A DNA stretch of 64,000 bases. Origin: Knoellia sinensis KCTC 19936. GTDB taxonomy: Bacteria; Actinomycetota; Actinomycetes; Actinomycetales; Dermatophilaceae. Of the stretch, positions 9,463 to 17,853 are shown in pieces. Numbering within the stretch: the stretch's first letter is position 1; each line of letters opens with the position of its first letter. Location: contig NZ_AVPJ01000004.1 in NCBI RefSeq assembly GCF_000768705.1, positions 124,001 through 188,000 of the forward strand, written 5' to 3'. The notes beneath the pieces are model-generated. The model saw only the letters and a list, made by a program, of their open reading frames with translations, had not been told where the DNA came from and ran no database searches. The position numbers and the translations under genes were made by a program.

Positions 9463-10746
9463 TCAGCGGGAGGTGCCGGACCATCCTTCGGGAAGGGAGC
9501 CCAGGCGCACCCGCTGGGGGTGGTCGCCGACCGGCACCGTGGCCACTCGCTGACCGGTGCCGAAGTCGATTGCCGTCACCGTGTCGGTGGCGCTTTCGCT
9601 GATGATGCAGCGCTTGCCGTCCGGGCTGATGGTCGCCCAGTAGGGCTTGCCTGCAGGGATGAGGGACCCAGCCGTGAGGGTGCGGCGGTCAACGATGGTC
9701 GCGTAGTCGTCCATCGTCCCCGCGACACACAGCTTGGAGCCGTCGGCACTCATGGCGAGACCGTGGTGCCGCGAGTCGTTGACCCACGTCGTCCGGTCGG
9801 GGTTCACGGCAGGGTTCTTCGGGAGGTCGGCCACACGGGTGATCCGCCCCGCATCGACGTCGTATTCGACGAGGCCGGCGAAGAAGGAGACCTGGAAGTA
9901 CAGCTTCGACTCGTCGGGACTGAAGGCCATCGGTCGGACCGAATCGCTGAGGTCCTTGCGACCGAAGGCGTCGAGCAACGGTCGCATGTCGATGGTCCTG
10001 ACCACCTCGAAGCTCTGGGCATCAGCGATGACGAGCTTGCGATCACCCTTGGTGAAGTCCTGCCACCGAGCGTCCTGGCCGGTCTCGACGTTGCCGATCG
10101 CCGAGTTGACGATGTAGCGACCACCATCGATGTAGACGTTCTCGTGTGGCTTGTCGCCCGTGGGGAATCGGCCCAACTCGCGGCCGGTCTCGATGTCGAG
10201 GACGTGGACGACGTTGCCACTGGACGCGGAGACGGCCACCTGCGTTCCGTCGGGGGAGAGGGCCATGTGGTCGGACCGGAACCCGCTCACCGGGAAGCGC
10301 CACTCGACCGCACCCGTCGTCGTGTTGATCGAGACGACGTCGGCATAGCTCGGCCGGGACGCGACGATCGACGATCCGTCCGGCGTCGAGTACATGTCGT
10401 CGACGTACTGGTTGTGTCCCTCACCGGCCGTCCTCTGGATGTACAGATAGGCGGCGAGGCGGACGGGATTGAGGTAGATCTCGAGTTCCCGCTGGGTCTT
10501 GTCGGGGATCATGTTGATGTCGCCGAGCTTGCCGTAGTCGCCGTCAGGGCGGATCACCGTGACGTTGCCCGACCAGTTGTTCCCGACGAAGAAGACCTGC
10601 TGCTGGCTCGGGGCCTCCGACGTCACGGTGACCGAGGGAACGTCGGCGTGTGCGGTCGCGCCGCTGAGACCGAGGGCGACGAGTGCCGCAACCCCCATGC
10701 TGCTCACGCGTCGGAGCCGGCGGCTGGAGGGGGCAGGCGTGGGCAT
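9463..10746 (-). CDS. Secreted YncE-like beta-propeller protein
   Basis: Exported protein of 427 residues with a signal peptide (basic SSRRLRRVSS, hydrophobic MGVAALVALGLSGA, cleavage near AHA-DVP at about residue 35). The rest is made of repeated blades with motifs such as DHMALSPDGTQVAVS, MAFSPDESKLYFQ, HGLAMSADGSKLCVA and YWATISPDGKRCIIS, the Ser-x-Asp-Gly turn typical of YncE/cytochrome-D1-like seven-bladed propellers. No catalytic motif is visible; such proteins often bind ligands or other proteins at the cell surface. An AGGAG lies 5 nt before the ATG. The 5' region carries a strong TetR-type operator candidate, though no TetR gene is adjacent. It stands alone, convergent with the acetyltransferase fusion. 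Confidence 0.85.
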   Translation of the reverse strand: MPTPAPSSRRLRRVSSMGVAALVALGLSGATAHADVPSVTVTSEAPSQQQVFFVGNNWSGNVTVIRPDGDYGKLGDINMIPDKTQRELEIYLNPVRLAAYLYIQRTAGEGHNQYVDDMYSTPDGSSIVASRPSYADVVSINTTTGAVEWRFPVSGFRSDHMALSPDGTQVAVSASSGNVVHVLDIETGRELGRFPTGDKPHENVYIDGGRYIVNSAIGNVETGQDARWQDFTKGDRKLVIADAQSFEVVRTIDMRPLLDAFGRKDLSDSVRPMAFSPDESKLYFQVSFFAGLVEYDVDAGRITRVADLPKNPAVNPDRTTWVNDSRHHGLAMSADGSKLCVAGTMDDYATIVDRRTLTAGSLIPAGKPYWATISPDGKRCIISESATDTVTAIDFGTGQRVATVPVGDHPQRVRLGSLPEGWSGTSR

Positions 10747-10771
10747 CGGTGCTCCTGTCGATCAGCGGTTG

Positions 10772-10801
10772 ACTTACCGACGGTAAGTTACTCGGTGGTA
10801 A
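10772..10801. promoter_or_regulatory. TetR-type operator candidate (overlapping half-sites)
   Basis: A perfect 17-nt palindrome ACTTACCG-A-CGGTAAGT at 10772-10788, followed at once by TTAC-TCGGTG-GTAA (10788-10801), sharing one base. TTACCGnCGGTAA is a form typical of TetR-family operators in actinobacteria. It lies 26-55 nt before the start of the secreted propeller gene and about 160 nt before the divergent DUF5998 gene. Confidence 0.6.
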
Positions 10802-10961
10802 GGATGGACCGCAAGACCCATCTTCTGTCCCATCGCGACGCGGCTCGTGACCGCGAGGGTGGATCCTTCTTGGCCCCGCTTGATGGCGCTGCATCTCGCT
10901 GGGTCCATGACTGGACCCGGACGGCGCTGCCCCACCCGATCGGTGCGGCAGAATGATGGGC

Positions 10962-11561
10962 ATGAAGCGCCCGTTCGACGTCCCCACCCTGCCGGTGGAC
11001 CTCACCGATGCCATCGAGAGGGCGGGGTACTACCCGGCACTCGTTGGCGACGTCGTCTCGGCCGCACTTGCCGGTGAAGAGGTGCGCTCGCACCTGGTCC
11101 ACCTTGAGACGACCTTCGACCGCGACGTCATCCGTCGCCACGTCACCGTCCTCGTGCTCACACCCTCGCGACTGGTCATCGCCCACGCCGACGACCACGC
11201 CGATGAAGCGGCCGGTGCCAGCGGTGGTGAGCAGGAGGTCGCCACGGCGACGACCGAGAGCATCCCGCTCTCGGCGGTGCGCGGAGTGATGCTCACCCAT
11301 GTGGTCGCCGACCCCCAGAACTACGTACCCGGATCCTTGGGGCGCGAGCTGACCCTCACGCTCGGGTGGGGCGCCGTGAGCCGTGTCGACCTTCTGCCCG
11401 CGACGTGCGGGGAGCCGGGCTGCGATGCCGACCACGGCTACGACGGCACCATCTCGAGCGATGACATCGCGCTCCGTGTGTCGGCCACCGCCGATGGCGA
11501 TCCCGCACTGCAGCAGGCGATCTCGTTCGCTCACGCACTCTCGGCCTCGCTCGGGCAGTGA
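10962..11561 (+). CDS. DUF5998 family protein
   Basis: Conserved actinobacterial protein of unknown function, 199 residues from this start. It opens with MKRPFDVPTLPVDLTDAIER and is soluble, with no membrane segment. A mid-section Glu/Ala-rich loop is followed by a Cys-containing strand region (PATCGEPGCDADHGYDG) that may bind a metal. Upstream ATGs at 10953 and 10956 are in frame, but 10962 is preferred because CAGAAT lies exactly 7 nt before it, the spacing of a leaderless promoter, and no ribosome binding site is seen. The stop overlaps the start of the phosphodiesterase gene by 4 nt (GTGA), so the two are translationally coupled; this pairing with a phosphodiesterase is common in actinobacteria as far as I know. 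Confidence 0.8.
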   Translation: MKRPFDVPTLPVDLTDAIERAGYYPALVGDVVSAALAGEEVRSHLVHLETTFDRDVIRRHVTVLVLTPSRLVIAHADDHADEAAGASGGEQEVATATTESIPLSAVRGVMLTHVVADPQNYVPGSLGRELTLTLGWGAVSRVDLLPATCGEPGCDADHGYDGTISSDDIALRVSATADGDPALQQAISFAHALSASLGQ

Positions 11562-12700
11562 CCTCCCTCGTGCCGCTCAGGGCACCGGCCTACGCCGAGG
11601 GTGGACTCAAGGACGTCCTGCCCTCAGTGGTCTCGGCCCTCGGGGTGCCCGACGTCGGACCGCGCTGGGTCCTCCCGTCCGCGCGCAGTGCCGTCGTCGT
11701 CCTCGTGGACGGACTCGGACACGACCTGCTGCGCCGACGCGGCGGCCACGCCCCGTGGCTGCGGTCGCTCTTTGCCGATGGCAAACGCATCGCTGCGGGC
11801 TTCCCCTCGACGACGCCTGTCTCCATGGGCTCCTTCGGGACGGGACTCGACCCGGGATCGCACGGGATGGTGGGGTTCGAGGTCCTCATACCGGGAGAGG
11901 ACCGGCTCCTGAACGAGCTCTCCTGGGAGGACGGCCCCGTTCCCGAACGGTGGCAGCCCAGAGCCACGTGGTTCGAGAAGGCTGCGGCCCGGGGCCTCGA
12001 TGTGGCGCGTATCGGTCCGGGATTCTTCGACGGATCCGGTCTGACCCGGGCGGCCCTGCGTGGGGGACGGTTCGTGGCGGCGCAGTCCTTGGAGGCTCGC
12101 GTGGACGCGACCCTGGCTCATGCCCGTTCGCAGCCCGCCTCGTTGACCTACCTCTACTGGGGTGACCTCGACAAGGTCGGCCACGTTCACGGCTGCGAGT
12201 CCTGGCAGTGGGGGGACGAACTCGAGACCATCGATCGCCAGCTGGCACGGTTGGCCGATGGTTTGCCGTCCGACTGCTCCCTCACCATCACGGCCGACCA
12301 CGGCATGGTCGACGTGCCCATGGCCCACCGCTTCGACCTCGCCCATGATCCCGACCTCGCCGCGGGTGTGCGTCACTCCGGGGGCGAGCCGCGGGCGCCA
12401 CAGTTGTACTGCGAAGCCGGTGCCACCGACGACGTGCTGGCCACCTGGCGGGCGCGCCTGGGTGACATCGCCTGGATCGTGAGCCGCGACGAGGCCGTTG
12501 CCGCGGGTCTCTTCGGTCCGGTCCACGACGAGCACCTCGCGCGGATCGGTGACGTCGTCGTGGCCATGCGTCAGGCCCACGCCGTCGTCGACTCGCGGCA
12601 CCACCGGCCCGAGCTACTCGCCCTCATCGGGCTGCACGGATCCCTGACCGATGACGAAGTGCCCGTGCCGTTGTTCCACGTTGCCGCTCGCGCGACATAG
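11558..12700 (+). CDS. Alkaline-phosphatase-fold phosphodiesterase / nucleotide pyrophosphatase family
   Basis: Metal-dependent phosphodiesterase of the alkaline phosphatase superfamily (type I phosphodiesterase), 380 residues. The first metal-site Asp is in VVVLVDGLGHD (about residue 48), the nucleophile Thr in FPSTTPVSMGSFGTG (about 87), and the later metal ligands in TITADHGMVDVP (about 245) and VRHSGGEPRAPQ (about 270). There is no signal peptide, so it probably acts in the cytoplasm. It starts with GTG overlapping the DUF5998 stop, and its TAG stop forms part of the TAGGGT element before tdk. The substrate is unknown; nucleotide or nucleotide-sugar pyrophosphates are typical of the family. 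Confidence 0.85.
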   Translation: MTSLVPLRAPAYAEGGLKDVLPSVVSALGVPDVGPRWVLPSARSAVVVLVDGLGHDLLRRRGGHAPWLRSLFADGKRIAAGFPSTTPVSMGSFGTGLDPGSHGMVGFEVLIPGEDRLLNELSWEDGPVPERWQPRATWFEKAAARGLDVARIGPGFFDGSGLTRAALRGGRFVAAQSLEARVDATLAHARSQPASLTYLYWGDLDKVGHVHGCESWQWGDELETIDRQLARLADGLPSDCSLTITADHGMVDVPMAHRFDLAHDPDLAAGVRHSGGEPRAPQLYCEAGATDDVLATWRARLGDIAWIVSRDEAVAAGLFGPVHDEHLARIGDVVVAMRQAHAVVDSRHHRPELLALIGLHGSLTDDEVPVPLFHVAARAT

Positions 12701-12711
12701 GGTGTCGCCTC

Positions 12712-13389
12712 GTGGCTGAGTTGGTGTTCTTCTCCGGGACGATGGACTGCGGCAAGTCCACCCTCGCGCTCCAGATGGATCACAACCACCGGGCGCGTCA
12801 GCGCGTCGGTCAGATCTTCACGAAGCTCGACCGCATGGGGGAGTCGGTGCTGTCCTCCCGCCTCGGCCTCTCTACCCAGGCCCACGAGGTCACCGACGAG
12901 CTCGACTTCTGGGACGTCGTCGTGGAGCACCTCACTCACGGGCAGCGAGTGGACTACCTCATCTGCGACGAGGCTCAGTTCTATACCGGCGCCCAGATCG
13001 AGCAGCTGGCTCGGGTCGTCGACGAGCTCGGCATCGACGTGAACTGCTTCGGCATCACTGCCGACTTCCGCACGGAGCTCTTCCCGGGTGCCAAGCGCCT
13101 CTTCGAACTCGCCGACCGGGTGCAGGTGCTCCAGGTTGCCGCGCTCTGCTGGTGTGGTGAGCGTGCCACGCACAATGCGCGCATCATCGACGGAGTCATG
13201 GTCGTCGAAGGTGAGCAGGTCGTCGTCGGTGACACGGCCACGGCGACCGAGAGCCTCGTCGAGTACGAGGTGCTGTGCCGCCGCCACTACATGCGTCGGA
13301 TGAACAGTCACGCAGCGCGCAAGGCTTCGGTCACGCCGGACGTCCTGCCGTTCGACCTCGACGTGTGCCCAGTGCCGCCTCGGGCGTAG
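12712..13389 (+). CDS. tdk: Thymidine kinase
   Basis: Phosphorylates thymidine to dTMP in pyrimidine salvage; type II (TK1-like) kinase, 225 residues. Walker A SGTMDCGKST at about residues 8-17, Walker B YLICDEAQF with the catalytic Glu-Ala region near 83-91, the lasso segment after it, and a zinc site made of CWCG (about 145) and a later CRRH (about 195). The length is slightly above the usual 190-200 because of a C-terminal tail. TAGGGT, built on the previous gene's stop codon, lies 8 nt before the GTG start, suggesting a leaderless mRNA of its own in addition to read-through. It converges with sepH. Confidence 0.93.
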   Translation: MAELVFFSGTMDCGKSTLALQMDHNHRARQRVGQIFTKLDRMGESVLSSRLGLSTQAHEVTDELDFWDVVVEHLTHGQRVDYLICDEAQFYTGAQIEQLARVVDELGIDVNCFGITADFRTELFPGAKRLFELADRVQVLQVAALCWCGERATHNARIIDGVMVVEGEQVVVGDTATATESLVEYEVLCRRHYMRRMNSHAARKASVTPDVLPFDLDVCPVPPRA

Positions 13390-13411
13390 TCATATTTCGG
13401 CCTCTGGGGTC

Positions 13412-13514
13412 GCGTACAACTCCCGGGTCGCCACAGATCCATCCGCCGTCCGCGCGCTGGGCGCGCTCCCGGCTCCCGCCAGACCCAGCCAGCGGCGACC
13501 CGGCAGTTGTGCGC
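13412..13514. terminator. Long-loop inverted repeat between tdk and sepH
   Basis: 21-nt arms at 13412-13432 and 13494-13514 differ at two positions (one would be a G-U pair in RNA) and enclose 61 nt that hold further GC-rich self-complementary stretches (CGCGCGCTGGGCGCGC). It sits between two converging genes and could end transcription in both directions. The long loop is unusual for a simple terminator. Confidence 0.55.
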
Positions 13515-13550
13515 TCCCAGGGTGTCGTCCCCGGTCCGCGCGAGGGTGGG

Positions 13551-14711
13551 TCAGGAGCTGCGGCCGCCGCCGAACATGATGTCGTCCCAACTGGGGACAG
13601 TCGGTCGGCCCGCCTTGCGCGAACCGGATTTGCGGGCTGGCGCCTGTGCCGGAGGGCCGGGCTTCGCGGTCTCGCGCGCCTCCGCCGCGTTGAGGGTCTC
13701 TGTGGAGTCCGAGTCCTCATCGGACGTCACGTCGTCGACATCGTGGGCGCGATCGTCGAGGTGGGCGCTCACGGGGTGCTTGCCGCGGGCGGCCGGAGGC
13801 TCGGGCGCCTCGGCCGGGTCCATGGTGAGTTCCTCGAGCGGAAGGGCGTCGTCGCGCGGCGACTCGTCCACGGGCGTGTGGGTCGGCGAGGAGCGGCGGC
13901 GTCCGTGACTACGTCGTGAGCGGGTCGACTGCTCCCGCATCGCTGCCATGAGATCGATCGGCTCGGCCGAGGGACCGGACGAGTCGGAGGAGTCGGAGGA
14001 GTCCGCGCCCTCAGCAGCAGCCTCTTCCTTCACCCCGCCGGCGGCCTCGACATCGAACACGGCGCTGGCGCGGTTGGCGTTGGTTGCCACGTGGGGCGTC
14101 GGGATCGCTGAGTCGCCAGTGCTGTCCTCGCTGAGCCAGCGGGCCTCGTCATTGCCCGAGAGGAGGGACTTCAGCCGCGGGTCGAAGGTCCAGGACGCGA
14201 TGCGCTCGCGCCCCCCTGCGGGAAAATGCGCTGTGACGGTCCACCGACCGTCGTCGAGCCGCAATGAGTCCCAGCGCACGCGTTCGGCGAGGACACCGCG
14301 CTCCTTGAGCCGCTCGTCGGCCCGAGACCCGAGGCTCTGCTCCGCGGTCTGGTTCCCGGCCCGGGATCCCGGACGGGTCTGACCGACGATGACCGCACGA
14401 GCGAGGTTCGCGATGTATTCGCGTTCGGCGAGCACCGGCCCCTCGAAGCGCTGGACCTTCTGGATCGTCCAGCCTGCACGGTCGGCGACCTCCTCCGTCG
14501 ACAGCCCGGAGCGGATCAGGGCCTGGACGTCGCGCGGTCGAAGGCCACCATCGATCTCGATCTGCAGCTGCCCCAGGCGAGGTCGGTCCCGTCGAGCGGC
14601 GGCGCGCATCGCCTCGTCGAGGGGCGCCCGGTAGCGCTTCCCCTCTGCATCGGAGAGGAGGACGTGCTCGCCGTCCTCGTGGACGCCGATGAGACGAAGG
14701 TCCATCATCAC
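13551..14711 (-). CDS. sepH: Septation protein SepH (DUF3071)
   Basis: Cell-division protein that, in Streptomyces and mycobacteria, binds FtsZ and promotes its assembly. The 386-residue product begins MMMDLRLIGVHEDGEHVLLSD and carries the conserved DUF3071 domain to about residue 180 with a helix-turn-helix-like stretch (RSGLSTEEVADRAGWTIQKVQRFEGP, split here only for description). The C-terminal half is disordered, acidic and Ser/Asp-rich, with an Arg/Ser basic patch (RSRRSHGRRRSS), and ends in PSWDDIMFGGG, close to the conserved SepH C-terminal tail. Three ATGs in a row leave the exact start open. Divergent from ferrochelatase. Confidence 0.92.
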   Translation of the reverse strand: MMMDLRLIGVHEDGEHVLLSDAEGKRYRAPLDEAMRAAARRDRPRLGQLQIEIDGGLRPRDVQALIRSGLSTEEVADRAGWTIQKVQRFEGPVLAEREYIANLARAVIVGQTRPGSRAGNQTAEQSLGSRADERLKERGVLAERVRWDSLRLDDGRWTVTAHFPAGGRERIASWTFDPRLKSLLSGNDEARWLSEDSTGDSAIPTPHVATNANRASAVFDVEAAGGVKEEAAAEGADSSDSSDSSGPSAEPIDLMAAMREQSTRSRRSHGRRRSSPTHTPVDESPRDDALPLEELTMDPAEAPEPPAARGKHPVSAHLDDRAHDVDDVTSDEDSDSTETLNAAEARETAKPGPPAQAPARKSGSRKAGRPTVPSWDDIMFGGGRSS

Positions 14712-14857
14712 TGAACTCCCGGGCCGTGGTCAGGTCACCCTTGACTGTGCCACCCCATGCGGCTGTCGCAAAGCAGCCCCGCCGTGAAGTGCACCGGGTT
14801 CCCGTCGTGTCGGGCCTTCCCAGCCCGACCACGACGCGTACGCCACGGGGCGCTCGT

Positions 14858-14872
14858 TAGGTTGGGACCATG
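14858..14872 (+). promoter_or_regulatory. Leaderless promoter of ferrochelatase gene
   Basis: TAGGTT at 14858-14863, 6 nt, then ATG at 14870. This -10 to start spacing means transcription would begin at or next to the start codon. No ribosome binding site precedes the ATG. Confidence 0.55.
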
Positions 14873-15988
14873 CCGACAACGTCCGACGACGACGCCCTCG
14901 CTCCCTACGACGCCGTCCTGCTGCTGTCCTTCGGCGGGCCCGAGGCGCCCGACGACGTCATGCCCTTCCTGCGCCGGGTCACCGCCGGCCGCGACGTGCC
15001 GGAGGACCGCCTCCAGGAGGTCGCGACGCACTACCACCACTTCGGCGGGCGCAGCCCCATCAACGACCAGAACCGGTCGCTCATGGCTGCACTCGAAGCA
15101 GAGTTGGCGCGTCGCGGTTCGTCGGTGCCGGTCCTGTGGGGCAACCGCAACAGCACTCCTTTCGTCACCGACACCTTGCGCGCGGCCCGCGCCGAAGGCC
15201 TGCTCCGGCTGTGCGTCGTGGTGACGTCGGCCTACTCGTCGTACTCCGGGTGCCGTCAGTATCGCGAGGACCTCGCAGCCGCCACGGAGGAGTTGGGTAT
15301 CGCTGCCGCGGACCTCGTCATCGACAAGGTGCGGCCCTACGCCCTGCACCCGGGCTTCGTCGCGGCCAACACCGACCACCTTGTCGAGGCCGTCGCAGAA
15401 CTGGAGCCGGGTGACCGCGACTCCGCCCGGCTGCTCTTCGTGACGCATTCCATCCCGGAGGCGATGGACGACACGTCCGGCCCGGGCGACGGTGACGGCA
15501 ACCTCTATGTCGAGCAGCACCTGCGAGCCGGTCATGTCATCGCCCAAGGGCTCGCGGCGCGCGCGGGCGTCACGCTCGACCACGAACTGGTCTTCTGCTC
15601 CCGATCCGGCAGCCCACGGACCCCGTGGCTGGAGCCCGACGTCAACGACCGGCTCGTGGAGCTGGCCGGCGAAGGAGTCACCACCGTCGTCTTGGCGCCC
15701 ATCGGCTTCGTCTCCGACCACATGGAGGTGGTCAACGACCTCGACCGTGAGGCGCGAGACACGGCGGAGGGCCTCGGGCTGCGCCTCGTCCGCGTTCCCA
15801 CGGCGGGGACCCACCCCCTGTTCGTCGAGGCGCTGGTGGACCTGCTCCAGGAGCGAGCCGCGGAAGCCCGCAGCGAGGTGGTCATCCCCGAGCAGGTCGA
15901 CGGCGGTGACCTGCGTCCGTCGGTCTGTGCCCCCGGCTGCTGCCCCAATCTGCGGGCCGCGTTGCCCGCCCTGTGTGGACAGGACTGA
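14870..15988 (+). CDS. hemH: Ferrochelatase (coproporphyrin III ferrochelatase type)
   Basis: Inserts Fe(II) into the porphyrin in haem synthesis; in actinobacteria the substrate is normally coproporphyrin III (CpfC). Length 372. It starts with AVLLLSFGGPEAPDDVMPFLRRV, has the FGGRSPIN segment, the metal-binding His region TSAYSSYSGCRQY and LLFVTHSIPEAM, and PIGFVSDHMEV with the catalytic Glu region. The actinobacterial [2Fe-2S] cysteines are visible: one at about residue 128 (SGCRQY) and the C-terminal CAPGCCPN. A leaderless promoter precedes it. The inositol monophosphatase gene begins 1 nt after its stop, so the two are co-transcribed. Confidence 0.94.
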   Translation: MPTTSDDDALAPYDAVLLLSFGGPEAPDDVMPFLRRVTAGRDVPEDRLQEVATHYHHFGGRSPINDQNRSLMAALEAELARRGSSVPVLWGNRNSTPFVTDTLRAARAEGLLRLCVVVTSAYSSYSGCRQYREDLAAATEELGIAAADLVIDKVRPYALHPGFVAANTDHLVEAVAELEPGDRDSARLLFVTHSIPEAMDDTSGPGDGDGNLYVEQHLRAGHVIAQGLAARAGVTLDHELVFCSRSGSPRTPWLEPDVNDRLVELAGEGVTTVVLAPIGFVSDHMEVVNDLDREARDTAEGLGLRLVRVPTAGTHPLFVEALVDLLQERAAEARSEVVIPEQVDGGDLRPSVCAPGCCPNLRAALPALCGQD

Positions 15989-15989
15989 C

Positions 15990-16847
15990 ATGGACCTCGC
16001 GCTTCCCGACGACGCACTCGCCGCTGCCCTCGAGGCCTTGGCGGGAGACATCGCGCGCTCCGCCGGACGGCTCGTCGTCGACGAGCGTCCCGCAGACGTC
16101 ACGGTGGCGGCCACGAAGTCCTCGGCGACGGACGTCGTCACCGAGATGGACCAGCGGGCACAGGACCACCTCATCGAACGCCTCCGAGAGGCCCGCCCCG
16201 ACGACGCCGTCCTCGGTGAGGAGAGCGGCGGCGCCAGCGGCACCTCCGGAATCACCTGGGTCATCGACCCCATCGACGGGACGGTCAACTACCTCTACGG
16301 CATACCCGCGTATGCCGTGTCGGTCGCCGCCGTGGTTGGCGACCCGACGATCCCGGGTGGCTGGCGTCCCTTCGCCGGGGCGGTCTACAACCCTGTCACC
16401 GACGAGCTGTTCCGCGCCCGCGCCCACGCGGGAGCGCACCTGGTCGTGGGGGAGGACCACCACGACCTCACCTCCAGCCGATGCGACGAGCTCGGGCAGG
16501 CTCTGGTGGCGACGGGCTTCGGCTATGCCGCGGATCGCCGCGCGCGTCAGGCCCGCCTCCTCCTCGACCTCCTGCCGCGGATCCGGGACATCCGTCGGAT
16601 GGGAAGCGCGGCGCTCGACCTGTGCGCAGTGGCTGCCGGTCGCATCGATGCCTACTACGAAACGGGGCTCAACGCCTGGGACCTCGCTGCTGGCTGGCTC
16701 ATCGCCGAGGAGTCGGGGGCGAAGGTGGGTGGACTCGACGGCGCAGGGGTTCCCGGAACGGCCCTCACGTGGGCCTGTGCAGACGGGCTGGCGTCGGCCT
16801 TCGGGGAACTTGTGGAATCGGGCACGAAAGAGCACCACGGCGACTAG
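15990..16847 (+). CDS. Inositol monophosphatase family protein
   Basis: Mg-dependent phosphatase of the IMPase fold, 285 residues. The metal site is complete: GEESGG (about residues 75-80), DPIDGTVNYLYG (about 91-102) and WDLAAG near the C-terminus (about 229-234). Substrates in actinobacteria include inositol-1-phosphate and histidinol phosphate; the sequence does not decide. A reading frame stays open for about 500 nt upstream inside hemH, but that part is out of frame with hemH and is not genuine; ATG 15990 gives the expected N-terminus. An internal 9-bp hairpin at 16297-16318 is made from two inverted copies of the GTATGCCG octamer. Confidence 0.9.
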   Translation: MDLALPDDALAAALEALAGDIARSAGRLVVDERPADVTVAATKSSATDVVTEMDQRAQDHLIERLREARPDDAVLGEESGGASGTSGITWVIDPIDGTVNYLYGIPAYAVSVAAVVGDPTIPGGWRPFAGAVYNPVTDELFRARAHAGAHLVVGEDHHDLTSSRCDELGQALVATGFGYAADRRARQARLLLDLLPRIRDIRRMGSAALDLCAVAAGRIDAYYETGLNAWDLAAGWLIAEESGAKVGGLDGAGVPGTALTWACADGLASAFGELVESGTKEHHGD

Positions 16848-16927
16848 TCTCAGCCCCGCTGTGGCGCTCATCTCGACCATGGTGCACAATTCCGGCTCGC
16901 ACGGGCACAAATGTGACCGTCCGTGCG

Positions 16928-16971
16928 TTGACAGGGCGAAGCAGGGACGTCAGCATCCGGAAACTTTCCGG
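16928..16971 (+). promoter_or_regulatory. Promoter with palindrome before DUF4193 gene
   Basis: Consensus -35 TTGACA (16928-16933), a 17-nt spacer, and CAGCAT as -10 (16951-16956). It is followed directly by the perfect 15-nt palindrome CCGGAAA-C-TTTCCGG (16957-16971), which would lie on the transcription start. The layout suggests a strong promoter with an operator or a 5'-end stabilising hairpin. A good ribosome site (GGAAAGGAG) precedes the ATG at 17004. Confidence 0.6.
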
Positions 16972-17003
16972 AACTGACCACACGACATCGGGAAAGGAGC
17001 GCA

Positions 17004-17303
17004 ATGGCGACCGACTACGACGCGCCACGCAAGACCGACGACGAGCTGTCCGAGGACTCCATCGAGGAGTTGAAGACTCGCCGCAACGACAAGCGATCCT
17101 CCAGCGTCGACGTTGACGAGACGGAGCAGGCCGAAGGGTTCGAGCTCCCGGGGGCAGACCTGTCGGGCGAGGAGATGTCGGTGCGGGTCATCCCGCGCCA
17201 GGCCGACGAGTTCACCTGCTCGCGGTGCTTCCTCGTGCACCACCGCAGCCAGCTGGCGAGTGAGAAGAACGGCCAGATGATCTGCAGTGAGTGCGCAGCC
17301 TGA
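17004..17303 (+). CDS. DUF4193 protein, small zinc-ribbon
   Basis: Conserved actinobacterial protein of unknown function, 99 residues. The N-terminal two thirds are highly charged and probably disordered ([20 protein letters not shown]). The C-terminal third holds two cysteine pairs, CSRC (about residue 72) and CSEC (about 95), forming a likely zinc ribbon; the [19 protein letters not shown] region is the hallmark of the family. A ribosome site GGAAAGGAG and a consensus promoter suggest strong expression. RbpA-like RNA-polymerase-binding proteins are a loose analogy only; no function is claimed. It is followed by dut. Confidence 0.88.
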   Translation: MATDYDAPRKTDDELSEDSIEELKTRRNDKRSSSVDVDETEQAEGFELPGADLSGEEMSVRVIPRQADEFTCSRCFLVHHRSQLASEKNGQMICSECAA

Positions 17304-17358
17304 GCAGGACACCGATACCGGTCGGACACGACCGGCGTCCGAGATAGGGTCAGTCCCC

Positions 17359-17853
17359 GTGACTGGCCCTTCTCGCATCCCGGTCGTGTTCCGGCGGCTG
17401 ACCTCGGAAGCCCGCATCCCGGCATACGCCACCGATGGTGACGCCGGCGCGGACCTCACTGCAGTCGAGCCCGTGACCCTCCAGCCGGGGGAGCGTGCCC
17501 TCGTCCGAACGGGCCTCGCCGTGGCCCTGCCGGCGGGGACCGTCGGTCTGGTGCACCCGCGATCGGGGCTCGCAGCCCGGCACGGAGTCACGATCGTCAA
17601 CGCGCCAGGCACCATCGATTCGGGCTACCGGGGGGAGATCCTCGTGAACCTCGTCAACCTCGACAGGGACGCCGCGTTCACGGTCGAGGTCGGGGACCGG
17701 ATCGCCCAGCTCGTCGTCCAGGAGTACGTCCACGCAGACTTCAGGGAGGCCGACTCGCTCCCTGACAGTGTCCGGGGTGACACTGGACATGGATCCACCG
17801 GAGGCTTCGGCACGACGCCTTCGGACACCTTCGAGGAAGTGACCACACCGTGA
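17359..17853 (+). CDS. dut: dUTP diphosphatase
   Basis: Hydrolyses dUTP to dUMP and PPi, keeping uracil out of DNA and feeding dTMP synthesis. Trimeric dUTPase, 164 residues, with the motifs in order: DAGADL (about 24-29), [11 protein letters not shown] (about 65), [13 protein letters not shown] (about 80), RIAQLVV (about 114) and the C-terminal arm [11 protein letters not shown] (about 144). GTG 17359 is chosen because TAGGGT lies 8 nt before it, a leaderless layout matching tdk; the in-frame GTG at 17287 would add 24 residues that resemble nothing in the family. The stop overlaps the DUF3710 start by 4 nt. Confidence 0.93.
   Translation: MTGPSRIPVVFRRLTSEARIPAYATDGDAGADLTAVEPVTLQPGERALVRTGLAVALPAGTVGLVHPRSGLAARHGVTIVNAPGTIDSGYRGEILVNLVNLDRDAAFTVEVGDRIAQLVVQEYVHADFREADSLPDSVRGDTGHGSTGGFGTTPSDTFEEVTTP

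Noticed and set aside
15492-15989. Longer open frame upstream of the inositol monophosphatase start
   Set aside because: It overlaps hemH in another frame and lacks family similarity; the IMPase N-terminus begins at 15990.
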